15,235 nt of DNA, taken from the NCBI GenBank assembly GCA_007129335.1, contig SKVS01000143.1, positions 1-15,235 of the forward strand, in the 5' to 3' direction. The notes under the pieces are model-generated. The model saw only the letters and a program-made list of their open reading frames with translations. It was not told the DNA's origin and did not search any database. Made by a program: the position numbers and the translations under genes. Origin of the DNA: Spirochaetaceae bacterium (lineage in GTDB: Bacteria; Spirochaetota; Spirochaetia; DSM-27196; Salinispiraceae). Of the stretch, positions 6,384-14,350 are shown in pieces. The first letter of the stretch is position 1. Each line of letters begins with the position of its first letter.

Positions 6384-7481
6384 ATGTCTGAAAACAAATG
6401 TTCCGGTGGAACGAAGTGGGCACAGGAACATCGACAGGTTATGGTTCTCCTGCTGGTCCTGCTTGTCATGGTAGGTATTGTGAGTCCGGTGTTTATGGGG
6501 CAGCACGACTACCCTGGAGACAGGAATATCTATGAGCCGGACCAGGCTGAAGCCCTGCCCCGGGCGGTGGAGGGAAGTCTTGATCCGGATGTCGAGGATT
6601 TAGGGGATGATGTTGCAGATGATTCTGGGGATGTAAACCCGGAGCATGAACTGGCGGCTTTTCAGATGCCTGTTGTGCCTGAACCGGATATTCATTCCAT
6701 GAGAATTCCAGGGATACTCGATCATTACACGGTTGTCGGTTATTATGGAAATCCGAATTCCACCCGTATGGGTATACTGGGTGAACATTCCATTGAAAGA
6801 CTTGCTGAACTTTTGGATGAGCGGGCACAGGAGTTTATCGGGGTAAACGGCGACCGGGGAGTAAAGCGGGCATTTCACCTTATTTTTGGTACTGTTTGGC
6901 CCGATGCCAATATTGGAAGGCTATCCCGGGATCTCATAATGGATTACATTACCTTTGCCCGGGAAAATGACATGATTGTTATTCTTGACCACCAGATAGG
7001 TCGATTTTCCGTGGAACAGAGCATTCGGGAAATGCTGCCCTATCTTATCGAGGGGCCGGTACACCTGGCAATAGATCCTGAATGGAGAACTTCCCGCCCA
7101 GGAGAGGAAATTGGGTGGGTATACGCCCGGGAAGTGAACAATATTCAGCAGATAATTCAGGATTACCTGGTGGAACACGGAATATTCGAAAGAAGGATGC
7201 TCATTGTACACCAGTTTCATCCCAAAATGATTCAAAACAGAGATGATGTACAATCTCATTTTCCCCTGGTTGATCTGGTACTCAATGCTGATGGGTTTGG
7301 ACCACCGGCTTTAAAAATTGCCAGCTGGAGTCATAATGCGGGGGCTGAAAATATTCCCCTTCAGGGTTTTAAACTTTTCTATCCCAAAGCCTGGAAATCC
7401 GTGGGTTTTGATTTTCCCCTTATGACTCCTGAAGAGGTTATGGCTCTGAAACCTCAACCGGTGTACATTAACTACCAATGA
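6384..7481 (+). CDS. Membrane-anchored conserved protein of unknown function (actinobacterial-type family)
   Basis: A 365-aa protein with one N-terminal transmembrane or uncleaved signal segment (about 19-38), an acidic low-complexity linker (about 43-110) and a globular extracytoplasmic domain. The domain matches, from memory, a conserved family frequent in Actinobacteria and Chloroflexi and annotated only as hypothetical or lipoprotein. Family-like motifs in order are DHYTVVGYYGNP (113-124), LDHQIGR (201-207), HLAIDPEW (227-234), VHQF (275-278), NADGFGPP (301-308), and an ending in a short YINYQ tail. The alternating strand-helix pattern with acidic residues at strand ends suggests a TIM-barrel hydrolase-like fold, but I cannot name a reaction. 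GGAG stands 7 bases before the ATG. argA follows 20 bases after the stop, so the two are probably co-transcribed. Confidence 0.85.
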   Translation: MSENKCSGGTKWAQEHRQVMVLLLVLLVMVGIVSPVFMGQHDYPGDRNIYEPDQAEALPRAVEGSLDPDVEDLGDDVADDSGDVNPEHELAAFQMPVVPEPDIHSMRIPGILDHYTVVGYYGNPNSTRMGILGEHSIERLAELLDERAQEFIGVNGDRGVKRAFHLIFGTVWPDANIGRLSRDLIMDYITFARENDMIVILDHQIGRFSVEQSIREMLPYLIEGPVHLAIDPEWRTSRPGEEIGWVYAREVNNIQQIIQDYLVEHGIFERRMLIVHQFHPKMIQNRDDVQSHFPLVDLVLNADGFGPPALKIASWSHNAGAENIPLQGFKLFYPKAWKSVGFDFPLMTPEEVMALKPQPVYINYQ

Positions 7482-7501
7482 CATTGAGGAAGGATGGTTC
7501 T

Positions 7502-8932
7502 ATGGATGATCAAATACTCCAGGGTCAGGTCGACCTTATTCGTGAAGTGTTCATGTATGCCCAGCGTTTTCACGGTAAGCGGTTTGTAATCATGATATCT
7601 GCGGGGATTATTGAGGATCCCCGTTTTCCTTCCTTGGTCAGGGATTTGGCAATCCTTCATAAAAGCGGTATCCAGGTTCTTCTAGTTCCAGGTGCGGCGA
7701 AACGGATTGATGATGTTCTGGCCGCTTATGGTCTGGAGAGTCCCAAACACCGGGGTATCCGAATTAGTCCGGAAAATCACATGCCATTCATTAAAATGGC
7801 TGCCTTCGATGTGGCGAACAAGCTTATGAGTCAACTATCGAGCCTCCATGTTGATTCGGTTATTGGCAGCTGGGTCAGAGCCAGGGGAATTGGGGTGGTA
7901 AACGGGATCGATTACCAGGAAACCGGCGTGGTGAGCCGGGTTGACGGGCGCCTTCTGGATAAGGTTTTGGAGGACGGGATGATTCCTATTCTGCCTTGTA
8001 TTGGCTGGAGCTCCACAGGAAACCCCTACAACATATCATCCCTGGAGCTGGCAACCTACCTGGCAGAAACCCTTGAGGCTGAAAAACTGTTTTTCCTTAC
8101 GGATGCAATTGAGCTGGGAACCGATCGATTTCTGGTCCCCTCAGAAGGAGTGGAGGTTCATAAGGCCCAAATTATTCGACTCTCGGTACAGGCTGCCAGG
8201 GAATTTCTGGAAATGAACCAGATTCATGCCGGGGATCTGGAGTATTCCTTTGTGGAACTTGCTGCCAGGGCAGCGAGTAAGAATGTGGAACGGGTTCATA
8301 TTGTGAACGGCAGAATCGAAGGGGTGGTTCTGAAGGAAATATTCTCGTCTCTGGGATTTGGTACCATGGTGCATTCCGACCCCTTTGAATCTATTCGGGA
8401 TATGCAGGCCGATGACATTCCCGAAGTCCTCGATATTATGGAACCTAATATTCAGTCGGGAGTTCTTGTCCGTCGGGATCAGCAGGATCTGGAAAGACAA
8501 TTTCAGGATTTTGTGGTGTACGAGGCCGATGGAGCTGTCCGGGCCTGTGGTGCCCTTCACCGGTTTCCCAACGGAAGCGGTGAAATTGCGGGTATTGCGG
8601 TAGATCCCCATTTTGCCACCCTGGGTTTGGGACAGAAGATTCTCGGTTACCTTATTGGCAAAGCCCGTAGGCTCAGGCTGAAACAATTGTTCATTCTCAC
8701 AACCAAGGCAGGGGACTGGTTTGAAACCATGGGATTTGTCAGAGCCAACCCCGAAGACCTTCCGGATGAGAGGAGGAGTGAGTACAATCCACTTCGAAAA
8801 AGCCGGGTAATGATTTATTCTCTCGAAGAATCTGCTGCCCCCTCCCCTGACCCGGTCATACCCGAATTACGCTACCAGATTCATACGGGAGTAGAAGAGG
8901 TGGATCCCAGTCCCCCCTTGGGACCCGAATAG
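7502..8932 (+). CDS. argA: N-acetylglutamate synthase (amino-acid kinase fold plus GNAT)
   Basis: Acetylates glutamate with acetyl-CoA, the first step of arginine synthesis, in the cytoplasm. The product is 476 aa. Residues about 10-285 form the amino-acid-kinase-like domain that binds arginine in classical ArgA, with the LLVPGAAKRID motif at about 60-70 and a SLELATYLAETLEAEKLFFL segment near 180-199. Residues about 296-445 form the GNAT domain, with the acetyl-CoA loop LGLGQK at 374-379. A proline-rich tail of about 30 residues after the GNAT domain is unusual. The frame is open from an ATG at 7478 that overlaps the previous stop, but ATG 7502 has an AGGAAGG Shine-Dalgarno 8 bases upstream and is preferred. 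No other arginine gene is in the window. A small hairpin (8931-8943) without a good U tract follows, so it is not a convincing terminator. Confidence 0.93.
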   Translation: MDDQILQGQVDLIREVFMYAQRFHGKRFVIMISAGIIEDPRFPSLVRDLAILHKSGIQVLLVPGAAKRIDDVLAAYGLESPKHRGIRISPENHMPFIKMAAFDVANKLMSQLSSLHVDSVIGSWVRARGIGVVNGIDYQETGVVSRVDGRLLDKVLEDGMIPILPCIGWSSTGNPYNISSLELATYLAETLEAEKLFFLTDAIELGTDRFLVPSEGVEVHKAQIIRLSVQAAREFLEMNQIHAGDLEYSFVELAARAASKNVERVHIVNGRIEGVVLKEIFSSLGFGTMVHSDPFESIRDMQADDIPEVLDIMEPNIQSGVLVRRDQQDLERQFQDFVVYEADGAVRACGALHRFPNGSGEIAGIAVDPHFATLGLGQKILGYLIGKARRLRLKQLFILTTKAGDWFETMGFVRANPEDLPDERRSEYNPLRKSRVMIYSLEESAAPSPDPVIPELRYQIHTGVEEVDPSPPLGPE

Positions 8933-9036
8933 AGGTTCCCTCTGGTGAAGGAAGATTTTCAATTTTTATCAAAGAATATTCGGAAAAGATACATTAGGTG
9001 TAACCGAACAGACATTCTTGTGTTACTTTATGAGCT

Positions 9037-10524
9037 ATGAATATGAAAAAAAATCATGTTGAATTCCGTTCTACGGTTGTTATTGCTTTTTTTATTCTGG
9101 CCCTGGTATTCCTTGGCTCTTCTCAGGTTCTGGCCCAGGTTATCCGTCCCCAGACCTCCAGCGAAGAGGACCGCTTTGTGGAAACCTTCCGCCAGGTTTT
9201 CCGTTTCATTCAATCCAGCTATGTAGATGAAATAGATCCCCAGGTATTGTTAGATGGTGCATTGAAGGGACTTTTCGAGAGCCTGGATGATCCGTATTCC
9301 ACTTTTCTTACTGCAACAGACATGCGGGGTTTAACCGATACGACCCAGGGACAGTTTGGGGGTGTGGGGCTATATATTAACAAGGTTGTACCCGATCCCA
9401 AGGTTCCTGAGATTAAAGCCTGGGTTGAAATCGTTTCCCCAATAGAGGATACCCCAGCCTTTCATGCCGGGTTGGCATCGGGGGACTACATTACCCATAT
9501 TAATGGGGAATCGGTTGAGGAGATTACTATTGACGAGGTTGTTTCCCGACTCCGGGGTACTCCGGGGACCACGGTAGAAGTAACCATTCGCCGGGGCAGG
9601 GCTGCGAACTTCAATGTAGACCTTGTCAGGGCTATTATTGAAATTCCCACAGTGAAATACGATGTCATCGGTACAACAGGGTTTTTACGCATAATTCAGT
9701 TCACTCCCCGCACCACCGATCGGGTGGCTGAAGCCCTGAGAGCCCTCGGGCAACAGGGTATAGATTCCCTCATTATTGATGTCCGGTCGAACCCTGGAGG
9801 ATTGCTTGCTGCAGTTGTTGATACGGGAGATTTGTTCTTTAACGATGGGCTCATTGTAGGGACCCGGGGAAGGGTTGCCAGGGAGAACCAGATTTTTAAT
9901 GCCCGTCCCGGTACCGCCCTTTCGGATGACATACCGATGGTTGTACTCATTGACAGGGGGTCAGCCTCAGCAGCAGAAATACTTGCGGGGGCATTGGGCA
10001 ACCGGGGCAGAGCCGTCCTTGTAGGTTCTACCACATTCGGCAAAGGATCGGTTCAACAAATTCGCCAACTGGGAGAGACTGGATTCCGACTGACCATGAG
10101 CCGGTACTATACACCGGGAAATGTTTTTATCGACAAGGTTGGGGTTTCTCCTGATGTGGAGGTAGCCCTTCCGGTACTCAGTGAAGAAGAGGAAAAATCT
10201 CTAGTTGCAATCCGGGATGACCGTATGGTTCAGACCTTCCTGGATAGGTACCCTGACCCAAGCGACAGGGAACTGGGGGATTTCAAGGCTGGACTCAGAT
10301 CTCAGGGACTGATCATTCCCGATAGAATGATCAACCGTTTAATACGCCTGGAACAGGAACGGAGACAGAACATTTCTTCGGTTTATGATCTGGAATATGA
10401 TCTTATTCTTCAGGAAGCTCTGACTATAATCAGGGAAGGACGGGTTCAGTCGATTATCGACAGTCGTCCTCCCTTAGTACCGGATTTTGCCCGGGCTGGT
10501 CTTCCACTTCCGAATGCTCCATAA
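9037..10524 (+). CDS. ctpA: S41 C-terminal processing protease (CtpA/Prc type)
   Basis: A periplasmic serine endoprotease with a Ser-Lys dyad that trims the C-termini of envelope proteins. The 495-aa product has a signal peptide (hydrophobic 12-28, likely cut after VLA at 31-33), an N-terminal helical region with the DDPYSTF motif (84-90), a PDZ domain (about 100-190) and the S41 core. The nucleophile is Ser311 in the SASAAE motif and the base is Lys336 in FGKGS. Their 25-residue spacing equals that in E. coli Prc and B. subtilis CtpB. About 110 residues follow the core, predicted mostly helical. ATG 9037 is used; ATG 9043 is possible, and neither has a strong Shine-Dalgarno. A 104-base gap separates it from argA and holds only a weak TTATCA-18-TACATT promoter candidate. 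It heads a tight operon with rsmE and the GT26 gene. Confidence 0.94.
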   Translation: MNMKKNHVEFRSTVVIAFFILALVFLGSSQVLAQVIRPQTSSEEDRFVETFRQVFRFIQSSYVDEIDPQVLLDGALKGLFESLDDPYSTFLTATDMRGLTDTTQGQFGGVGLYINKVVPDPKVPEIKAWVEIVSPIEDTPAFHAGLASGDYITHINGESVEEITIDEVVSRLRGTPGTTVEVTIRRGRAANFNVDLVRAIIEIPTVKYDVIGTTGFLRIIQFTPRTTDRVAEALRALGQQGIDSLIIDVRSNPGGLLAAVVDTGDLFFNDGLIVGTRGRVARENQIFNARPGTALSDDIPMVVLIDRGSASAAEILAGALGNRGRAVLVGSTTFGKGSVQQIRQLGETGFRLTMSRYYTPGNVFIDKVGVSPDVEVALPVLSEEEEKSLVAIRDDRMVQTFLDRYPDPSDRELGDFKAGLRSQGLIIPDRMINRLIRLEQERRQNISSVYDLEYDLILQEALTIIREGRVQSIIDSRPPLVPDFARAGLPLPNAP

Positions 10525-10527
10525 TGT

Positions 10528-11328
10528 ATGAAACAGTTTGTCATCCCCCAGTCTCCAAAAGACGGGGGAATTTACCGTCTTGATGCGCGAGATTTTCATT
10601 ACCTCATTAGAGTGCGACGAATGGGTATTGGGGATGAGGTTCCGGTGCTTTTTGCCACCGGCCTGTCAGGCCTTGGGTCCATTGTTGCAATCGGAGATCA
10701 ATGGCTGGACCTGGAAGTAAGCATTCCCAAGATGCATGATCCCGATATAATCGATACATTCCATAGGCAAGTTCCTATCCGCCTATTGCTTGGGTATCCT
10801 AAGGGTAAGAAGCTGGAACAATCCATTCGTCAATCGGTTGAGCTGGGTGTTATGGAAATTGTGCCTATTCTATGCGATCATAGCGTACCCGAGGTTAATC
10901 AATTCGATTGGAACAGGAAGTCCCAACGCCTGGGAGGTATAATTGGAGAAGCGGTTCAGCAGAGCGGGGGAAGGGTTATTCCCAGTCTTCATCCACCCAT
11001 GAGTCTGGATGATTACCTGGAATCCTGCCCCTTACAGCAGGATGAAATTGGTATTTTTTTCCACGAAAAGCCCCTTGATCAAAAACTCCTTCGGGAATAC
11101 CTTATACCCACTCCCAAGCTCATCTGTGTATTTGTCGGTCCAGAGGGGGGCATTTCTCCCCGGGAAGTAGAATTACTGGGTTTGGGCCGTTTTGTTCCCG
11201 GGTATCTGGGACCGAGAGTGCTTCGTTGCGAGACCGCGGTGGTTGCGGCCCTTGCGGCGGTAACTATACTTTCCCTGGAGGGCTCCATTGATACTCGACA
11301 AGACCATTCCTCATCCCTTTCATCTTAG
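10528..11328 (+). CDS. rsmE: 16S rRNA (uracil-1498-N3)-methyltransferase
   Basis: A SPOUT-class, S-adenosylmethionine-dependent enzyme that methylates U1498 of 16S rRNA in the 30S subunit. The product is 266 aa, close to the family norm. The N-terminal PUA-like part has the DFHYLIRVRR signature (22-31). The C-terminal knotted SPOUT part has KLEQSIRQSVELGV (95-108), GPEGG (204-208) and LGPRVLRCETA (227-237), the AdoMet-binding trefoil-knot loops. It starts three bases after the ctpA stop with no visible Shine-Dalgarno, so it is likely translated by coupling. Its last 13 codons overlap the GT26 gene by 41 bases; this serine-rich tail lies beyond the conserved fold. Confidence 0.95.
   Translation: MKQFVIPQSPKDGGIYRLDARDFHYLIRVRRMGIGDEVPVLFATGLSGLGSIVAIGDQWLDLEVSIPKMHDPDIIDTFHRQVPIRLLLGYPKGKKLEQSIRQSVELGVMEIVPILCDHSVPEVNQFDWNRKSQRLGGIIGEAVQQSGGRVIPSLHPPMSLDDYLESCPLQQDEIGIFFHEKPLDQKLLREYLIPTPKLICVFVGPEGGISPREVELLGLGRFVPGYLGPRVLRCETAVVAALAAVTILSLEGSIDTRQDHSSSLSS
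11277..11282 (+). promoter_or_regulatory. Shine-Dalgarno for the TTG start of the GT26 gene
   Basis: GGAGGG, five bases before TTG 11288, lies inside the rsmE coding region. It is the strongest ribosome-binding site on the plus strand here. It supports the unusual start, since no ATG, GTG or other TTG occurs in frame before the conserved part of the downstream protein. Confidence 0.75.
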
Positions 11329-12094
11329 CAAGGTCGTTCGCACTCACGTTTTAGATATACCGGTTGACTGTGTAGTTCCCGATGAGCTGGAACAGGCTCT
11401 CGATGAACTTGCTGACGCAGCACAAGAGGGGAAGCCGGCGCAAATAATTTTTCTACGCACCCGGGACATTTTTCGGGCTCGAAGGGATCGTTCTTTCCGT
11501 TCGGCATTGATGGATGCCGGCCTCATCCTTCCGGTAAGCAAGGAAATTACCCGGGCATTACGACAGTTTCGCCGACCGGTTCCCCACCGTTTTTTCCCAA
11601 CAGATACCATGGTAAGAATTCTTGGGTGGCTTGAAGGCCGGCAGGGGGGACTATACCTCTTAGGTGCAAAGGGCTTGGAAATTACCACTGTGGAACAACG
11701 CTTGCGGCAAACCTTTCCGGGTTGCAGAATCGTTGGTCGATACATGGGTTTCTTTTCCCGTTCCAATGAACAACGGGTATGCATGGCTATTAAGAAATCC
11801 AACCCTGTTCTTCTTTTAGCTGGTCCAGGATTGGTTGGGACCAACAAGTGGCTTCACCGAAGGAAAGCCTGCCTCAATTTGGGACTTTCGGTTTGGACCG
11901 ATGATTTTTTCTCTTACATATTGGGAAAGAGCAGACGGGTAAACAAGGTCAGTTTTCGTCGTGGTAGGGAATTTCTTGGGGGAGTAAACCTGGCTCCCTG
12001 GAAAATGCTTGAAGTTTTCACCCTCATGGGATTCCGTCTGAGGGTTTTACTTCAAAGGACCTTTGGTCGACGCCGAAGAAGAGTTGAATCCTGA
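11288..12094 (+). CDS. WecG/TagA/CpsF-family (GT26) protein with altered active site
   Basis: The 268-aa product has the overall pattern of GT26 glycosyltransferases, which transfer ManNAc or ManNAcA-type sugars to lipid carriers in envelope glycan synthesis. Recognisable parts are the IIFLRTRDIFRARRD segment (53-67), ALMDAGLILP (73-82), YLLGAK (123-128), FPGCRIVG (143-150) and the PVLLLAGPGL strand (173-182). The canonical catalytic Asp-Gly after that LILP is replaced by Val83-Ser84, the usual QE of the P-x-QE-x-W motif is replaced by TN before Trp188, and the glycine-rich GVGG-type loop is WTDDFF. The C-terminus is strongly basic (about 250-265), as expected for membrane contact. It starts at TTG within rsmE. 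It could be a spirochaete subfamily with different chemistry or a non-catalytic relative, so I give no gene symbol. Confidence 0.82.
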   Translation: MILDKTIPHPFHLSKVVRTHVLDIPVDCVVPDELEQALDELADAAQEGKPAQIIFLRTRDIFRARRDRSFRSALMDAGLILPVSKEITRALRQFRRPVPHRFFPTDTMVRILGWLEGRQGGLYLLGAKGLEITTVEQRLRQTFPGCRIVGRYMGFFSRSNEQRVCMAIKKSNPVLLLAGPGLVGTNKWLHRRKACLNLGLSVWTDDFFSYILGKSRRVNKVSFRRGREFLGGVNLAPWKMLEVFTLMGFRLRVLLQRTFGRRRRRVES

Positions 12095-12106
12095 ATCTGT
12101 TTTTCA

Positions 12107-12583
12107 TCATGTTGACGAAGGTGACCTTTTCATTTTCCCTGACTCCTGAACCCCATAGAGGTAGGTTCCAATAAAGAAACCGGTAATGGTCAGAATGCTG
12201 CCAAGCTTCCCCTCTCCCAGCATTGCCAGGGCAGTGCCGGGGCACGCTCCTGCTAAACCCCAACCAAGACCAAAAATGACCGATCCGGGAACCAGGGTTT
12301 TCGTATAGGGTTTCCCGGTAAAATCCAGGGTTTCCTGGGTAAGAATGCTTGCCATAGGTTTCGTGCTGTGTTTTCTGCGTGCAAGGGTGTTAACCACAGC
12401 TCCTAGTCCTGCTGCTACTCCAATTACCCAAACAAGCTGGAAGTTTTGGAAAAGGAAGAGCTGGGCATAAAAATCATAGGTGGTTGCTCCGGCGCGGGAA
12501 AGAAGAAAGCCAAAAAGTCCACCAAGGACCAGAAATACCGGTCCGGTAAATTTCGATTGTACTGTTTTTTTTGCTGTTTTCAT
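12107..12583 (-). CDS. YeeE/YedE-type transporter, second half (TsuA-like C-terminal half)
   Basis: A 158-aa integral membrane protein with about four hydrophobic segments (about 14-30, 50-68, 98-118, 127-144). The hallmark GLGWGLAGACPGTA contains Cys114. In single-chain YeeE/TsuA thiosulfate transporters, conserved cysteines in such reentrant loops pass the ion along the pore. This protein corresponds to the second of the two pseudo-repeats. It starts 13 bases after the stop of its partner, with AGGTG as Shine-Dalgarno 5 bases before the ATG. Its 3' end faces the GT26 gene with only 12 bases between them and no clear terminator. The exact substrate (thiosulfate or another sulfur species) is inferred from the family. 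Confidence 0.88.
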   Translation of the reverse strand: MKTAKKTVQSKFTGPVFLVLGGLFGFLLSRAGATTYDFYAQLFLFQNFQLVWVIGVAAGLGAVVNTLARRKHSTKPMASILTQETLDFTGKPYTKTLVPGSVIFGLGWGLAGACPGTALAMLGEGKLGSILTITGFFIGTYLYGVQESGKMKRSPSST

Positions 12584-12596
12584 AAGAACACCTGGA

Positions 12597-13088
12597 TTAA
12601 AGAATGTTGAAGAGAAACTGAACCATCAGTATTCCCCCACTGAAGAATCCAATGGATGCCAGAAGACTCGGAGGATTCAGGAGTCCCAAGCCGCTTATGG
12701 AGTGTCCACTGGTACACCCCCCTGCCATGCGGGAACCGTATCCTAAAAGAATACCTCCAAGCCCCAGAACTGCCCCTTTTGCAACCGGATCACCGGGGAG
12801 AACCGAATCGTATAGCGGGCCCAGACTCAGGCTGGCAATCCATGGACCCGGGCTGGTTGCTGTTGCCAAAAAGCTTCCCAGAGGTATTCCCAGAATGAAC
12901 CAAATTCGCCAGGACAAGCCCCTTGACCGGTGGTGCTGAAAGAAAGGGAGTCTGGAGAACAGGGAACAGGTGTCAGTAAAAGCACTGGATACTCCGAGAG
13001 GTTTGCCGGTGAGAAAAAATTGGAATAGGGCGTAGGTACCTATGGCAAGGCCTCCAATCCATCCGCTCCAATAGATTACTTCTGTCAT
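12597..13088 (-). CDS. YeeE/YedE-type transporter, first half (TsuA-like N-terminal half)
   Basis: A 163-aa integral membrane protein with hydrophobic segments at about 6-26, 62-78, 104-120 and 141-160. It carries the family signature GGCTSGHSISG (123-133) with Cys125, plus Cys41 in a second conserved-looking spot. It is probably the partner of the following gene, the two halves together forming one sulfur-compound channel as in the two-gene PmpA/PmpB arrangement. A full AGGAGG Shine-Dalgarno stands 8 bases before ATG 13088. No rhodanese, TusA, BigR-type repressor or persulfide dioxygenase is adjacent in the window, so context does not settle the substrate. Confidence 0.88.
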   Translation of the reverse strand: MTEVIYWSGWIGGLAIGTYALFQFFLTGKPLGVSSAFTDTCSLFSRLPFFQHHRSRGLSWRIWFILGIPLGSFLATATSPGPWIASLSLGPLYDSVLPGDPVAKGAVLGLGGILLGYGSRMAGGCTSGHSISGLGLLNPPSLLASIGFFSGGILMVQFLFNIL

Positions 13089-13117
13089 GATACTTGCCTC
13101 CTGATACGTTCTTCCTA

Positions 13118-13146
13118 AACCTAACCAAAACGATCAACAAAGTCAA
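13118..13146 (-). promoter_or_regulatory. Candidate promoter of the transporter pair
   Basis: On the minus strand there is TTGACT (13141-13146, 5 of 6), a 17-base spacer and TAGGTT (13118-13123, 3 of 6). It is in the right place, about 30 bases before the start codon, in the 224-base divergent gap with the AEC gene. The poor -10 could mean an activator is needed. The rest of that gap (13147-13312) shows only a 6-bp GGCTAA/TTAGCC inverted repeat (13168-13203) and no clear plus-strand promoter. Confidence 0.35.
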
Positions 13147-13312
13147 GTATCCCGGACACGGGCAAATGGCTAAGTAGTTCAGCGATGTGATTCGTTTTTA
13201 GCCCCGAACCAGGTGATTATGTACCTTGGCGACCCCTTGAAGCAGGTTTTTGTTTTCATATGCGTTTGCCCTGACATAGACTTGTTCATCCATTCAGAGG
13301 TACCCTTTCCCT

Positions 13313-14284
13313 ATGGATACTCAACAGGTTTTTCTTGCAATATCCCGACTATATGGATTGGTGTTCCTGGGTTTTTTGCTGTTTCAGAATCAGTTTTTGC
13401 AAACCCGGGTATTGAATATCCTACTAAGGGGGCTTATTGGTTTTGGGTTTCCTCTGTATTCCATCAGCAGGATCCATGGAGGATGGCGGCAGGCCCTGGG
13501 ATTTGGATGGCAGGGTATGCTTGGGTTTTTCCTTTTGGGCCTTGGGATGGTGGGATTTCAGTTTTGGTTGGGGCGAATCATAATAAAAAAGGTTCCTGCC
13601 TTACAGACCCGCCATCCCCGAGAACTCCTAATGCTGTTTGCCCTGCATAATGCGGGTTATTTGCCCCTTGCTTTTCTGGGCTTGGTGGTAGTCGAAGGAG
13701 TCATGGTCTATGTGTTTTACTATGTCATGGCTTTTAATGTCATATTCTGGACCTTTTCTGTTCCCCTCCTAGAGGAAGGGAAGCCCCGGTTTGTCTTTCG
13801 CATTACTCCTCCCCTGGCTGGAATACTTATTGGATTATTCCTGGCTATAACCGATTGGTATGTCTTTTTGCCAGAGTGGATCCGTAATAGCGTGTGGCAG
13901 GCAGGAGGGATCTCCCTGGATCTTATTCTTATAGTCCTGGGGGGAAGTCTTTCGGTCATACCTTTTCGTGCCTGGCGGGGATTAACCGAATTGAGGTGGC
14001 TGATAGGGGTCAAACTCCTGGCTTATCCTCTCGCTGTTCTCCTTCTTGTCCTGATGGTCAGCCGGATTGCCGGGCGATGGATGGCACCGGAAATAGTTTG
14101 GGGCAGTGCAATGGTCATTGTAGTCCAGGCATCCATGCCCCCTGCTACGAATTTAATGATTGTCACCCGGCGTTACGGAAATCCTGAACAGGTCGGAGTA
14201 ATTGGTGGGGGAATGCTCATGAGTTACGGTGTGAGTCTGATTACCTTGCCGTTCTTTCTGCTCCTGGCCAACCTGGTTCTGTAA
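13313..14284 (+). CDS. AEC-family permease
   Basis: A 323-aa integral membrane protein of the auxin efflux carrier (AEC) family, whose bacterial members move organic or amino acids; the substrate here cannot be told. About ten hydrophobic segments run through it. The first half has the HNAGYLPLAF motif (112-121), matching the family's unwound-helix N-x-G-x-P-type crossover. The second half has SMPPATNLMIV (274-284) followed by a helix ending in ITLPFF, both typical of the family. Length is normal. A GAGG lies 12 bases before ATG 13313, rather far for a Shine-Dalgarno. It is divergent from the sulfur transporter pair and convergent with the anti-sigma kinase gene. Confidence 0.88.
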   Translation: MDTQQVFLAISRLYGLVFLGFLLFQNQFLQTRVLNILLRGLIGFGFPLYSISRIHGGWRQALGFGWQGMLGFFLLGLGMVGFQFWLGRIIIKKVPALQTRHPRELLMLFALHNAGYLPLAFLGLVVVEGVMVYVFYYVMAFNVIFWTFSVPLLEEGKPRFVFRITPPLAGILIGLFLAITDWYVFLPEWIRNSVWQAGGISLDLILIVLGGSLSVIPFRAWRGLTELRWLIGVKLLAYPLAVLLLVLMVSRIAGRWMAPEIVWGSAMVIVVQASMPPATNLMIVTRRYGNPEQVGVIGGGMLMSYGVSLITLPFFLLLANLVL

Positions 14285-14350
14285 CCAATGGTGTGTTTTA
14301 CAAGCTTTCGTGCACTGTCTTTACATTGCCTTGACTTTACCGTTTGTATC

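Noticed and set aside
13168..13203. GGCTAA/TTAGCC inverted repeat in the divergent transporter gap as an operator
   Set aside because: Only 6 bp with a 24-base spacer and no second copy; not enough to call a binding site.
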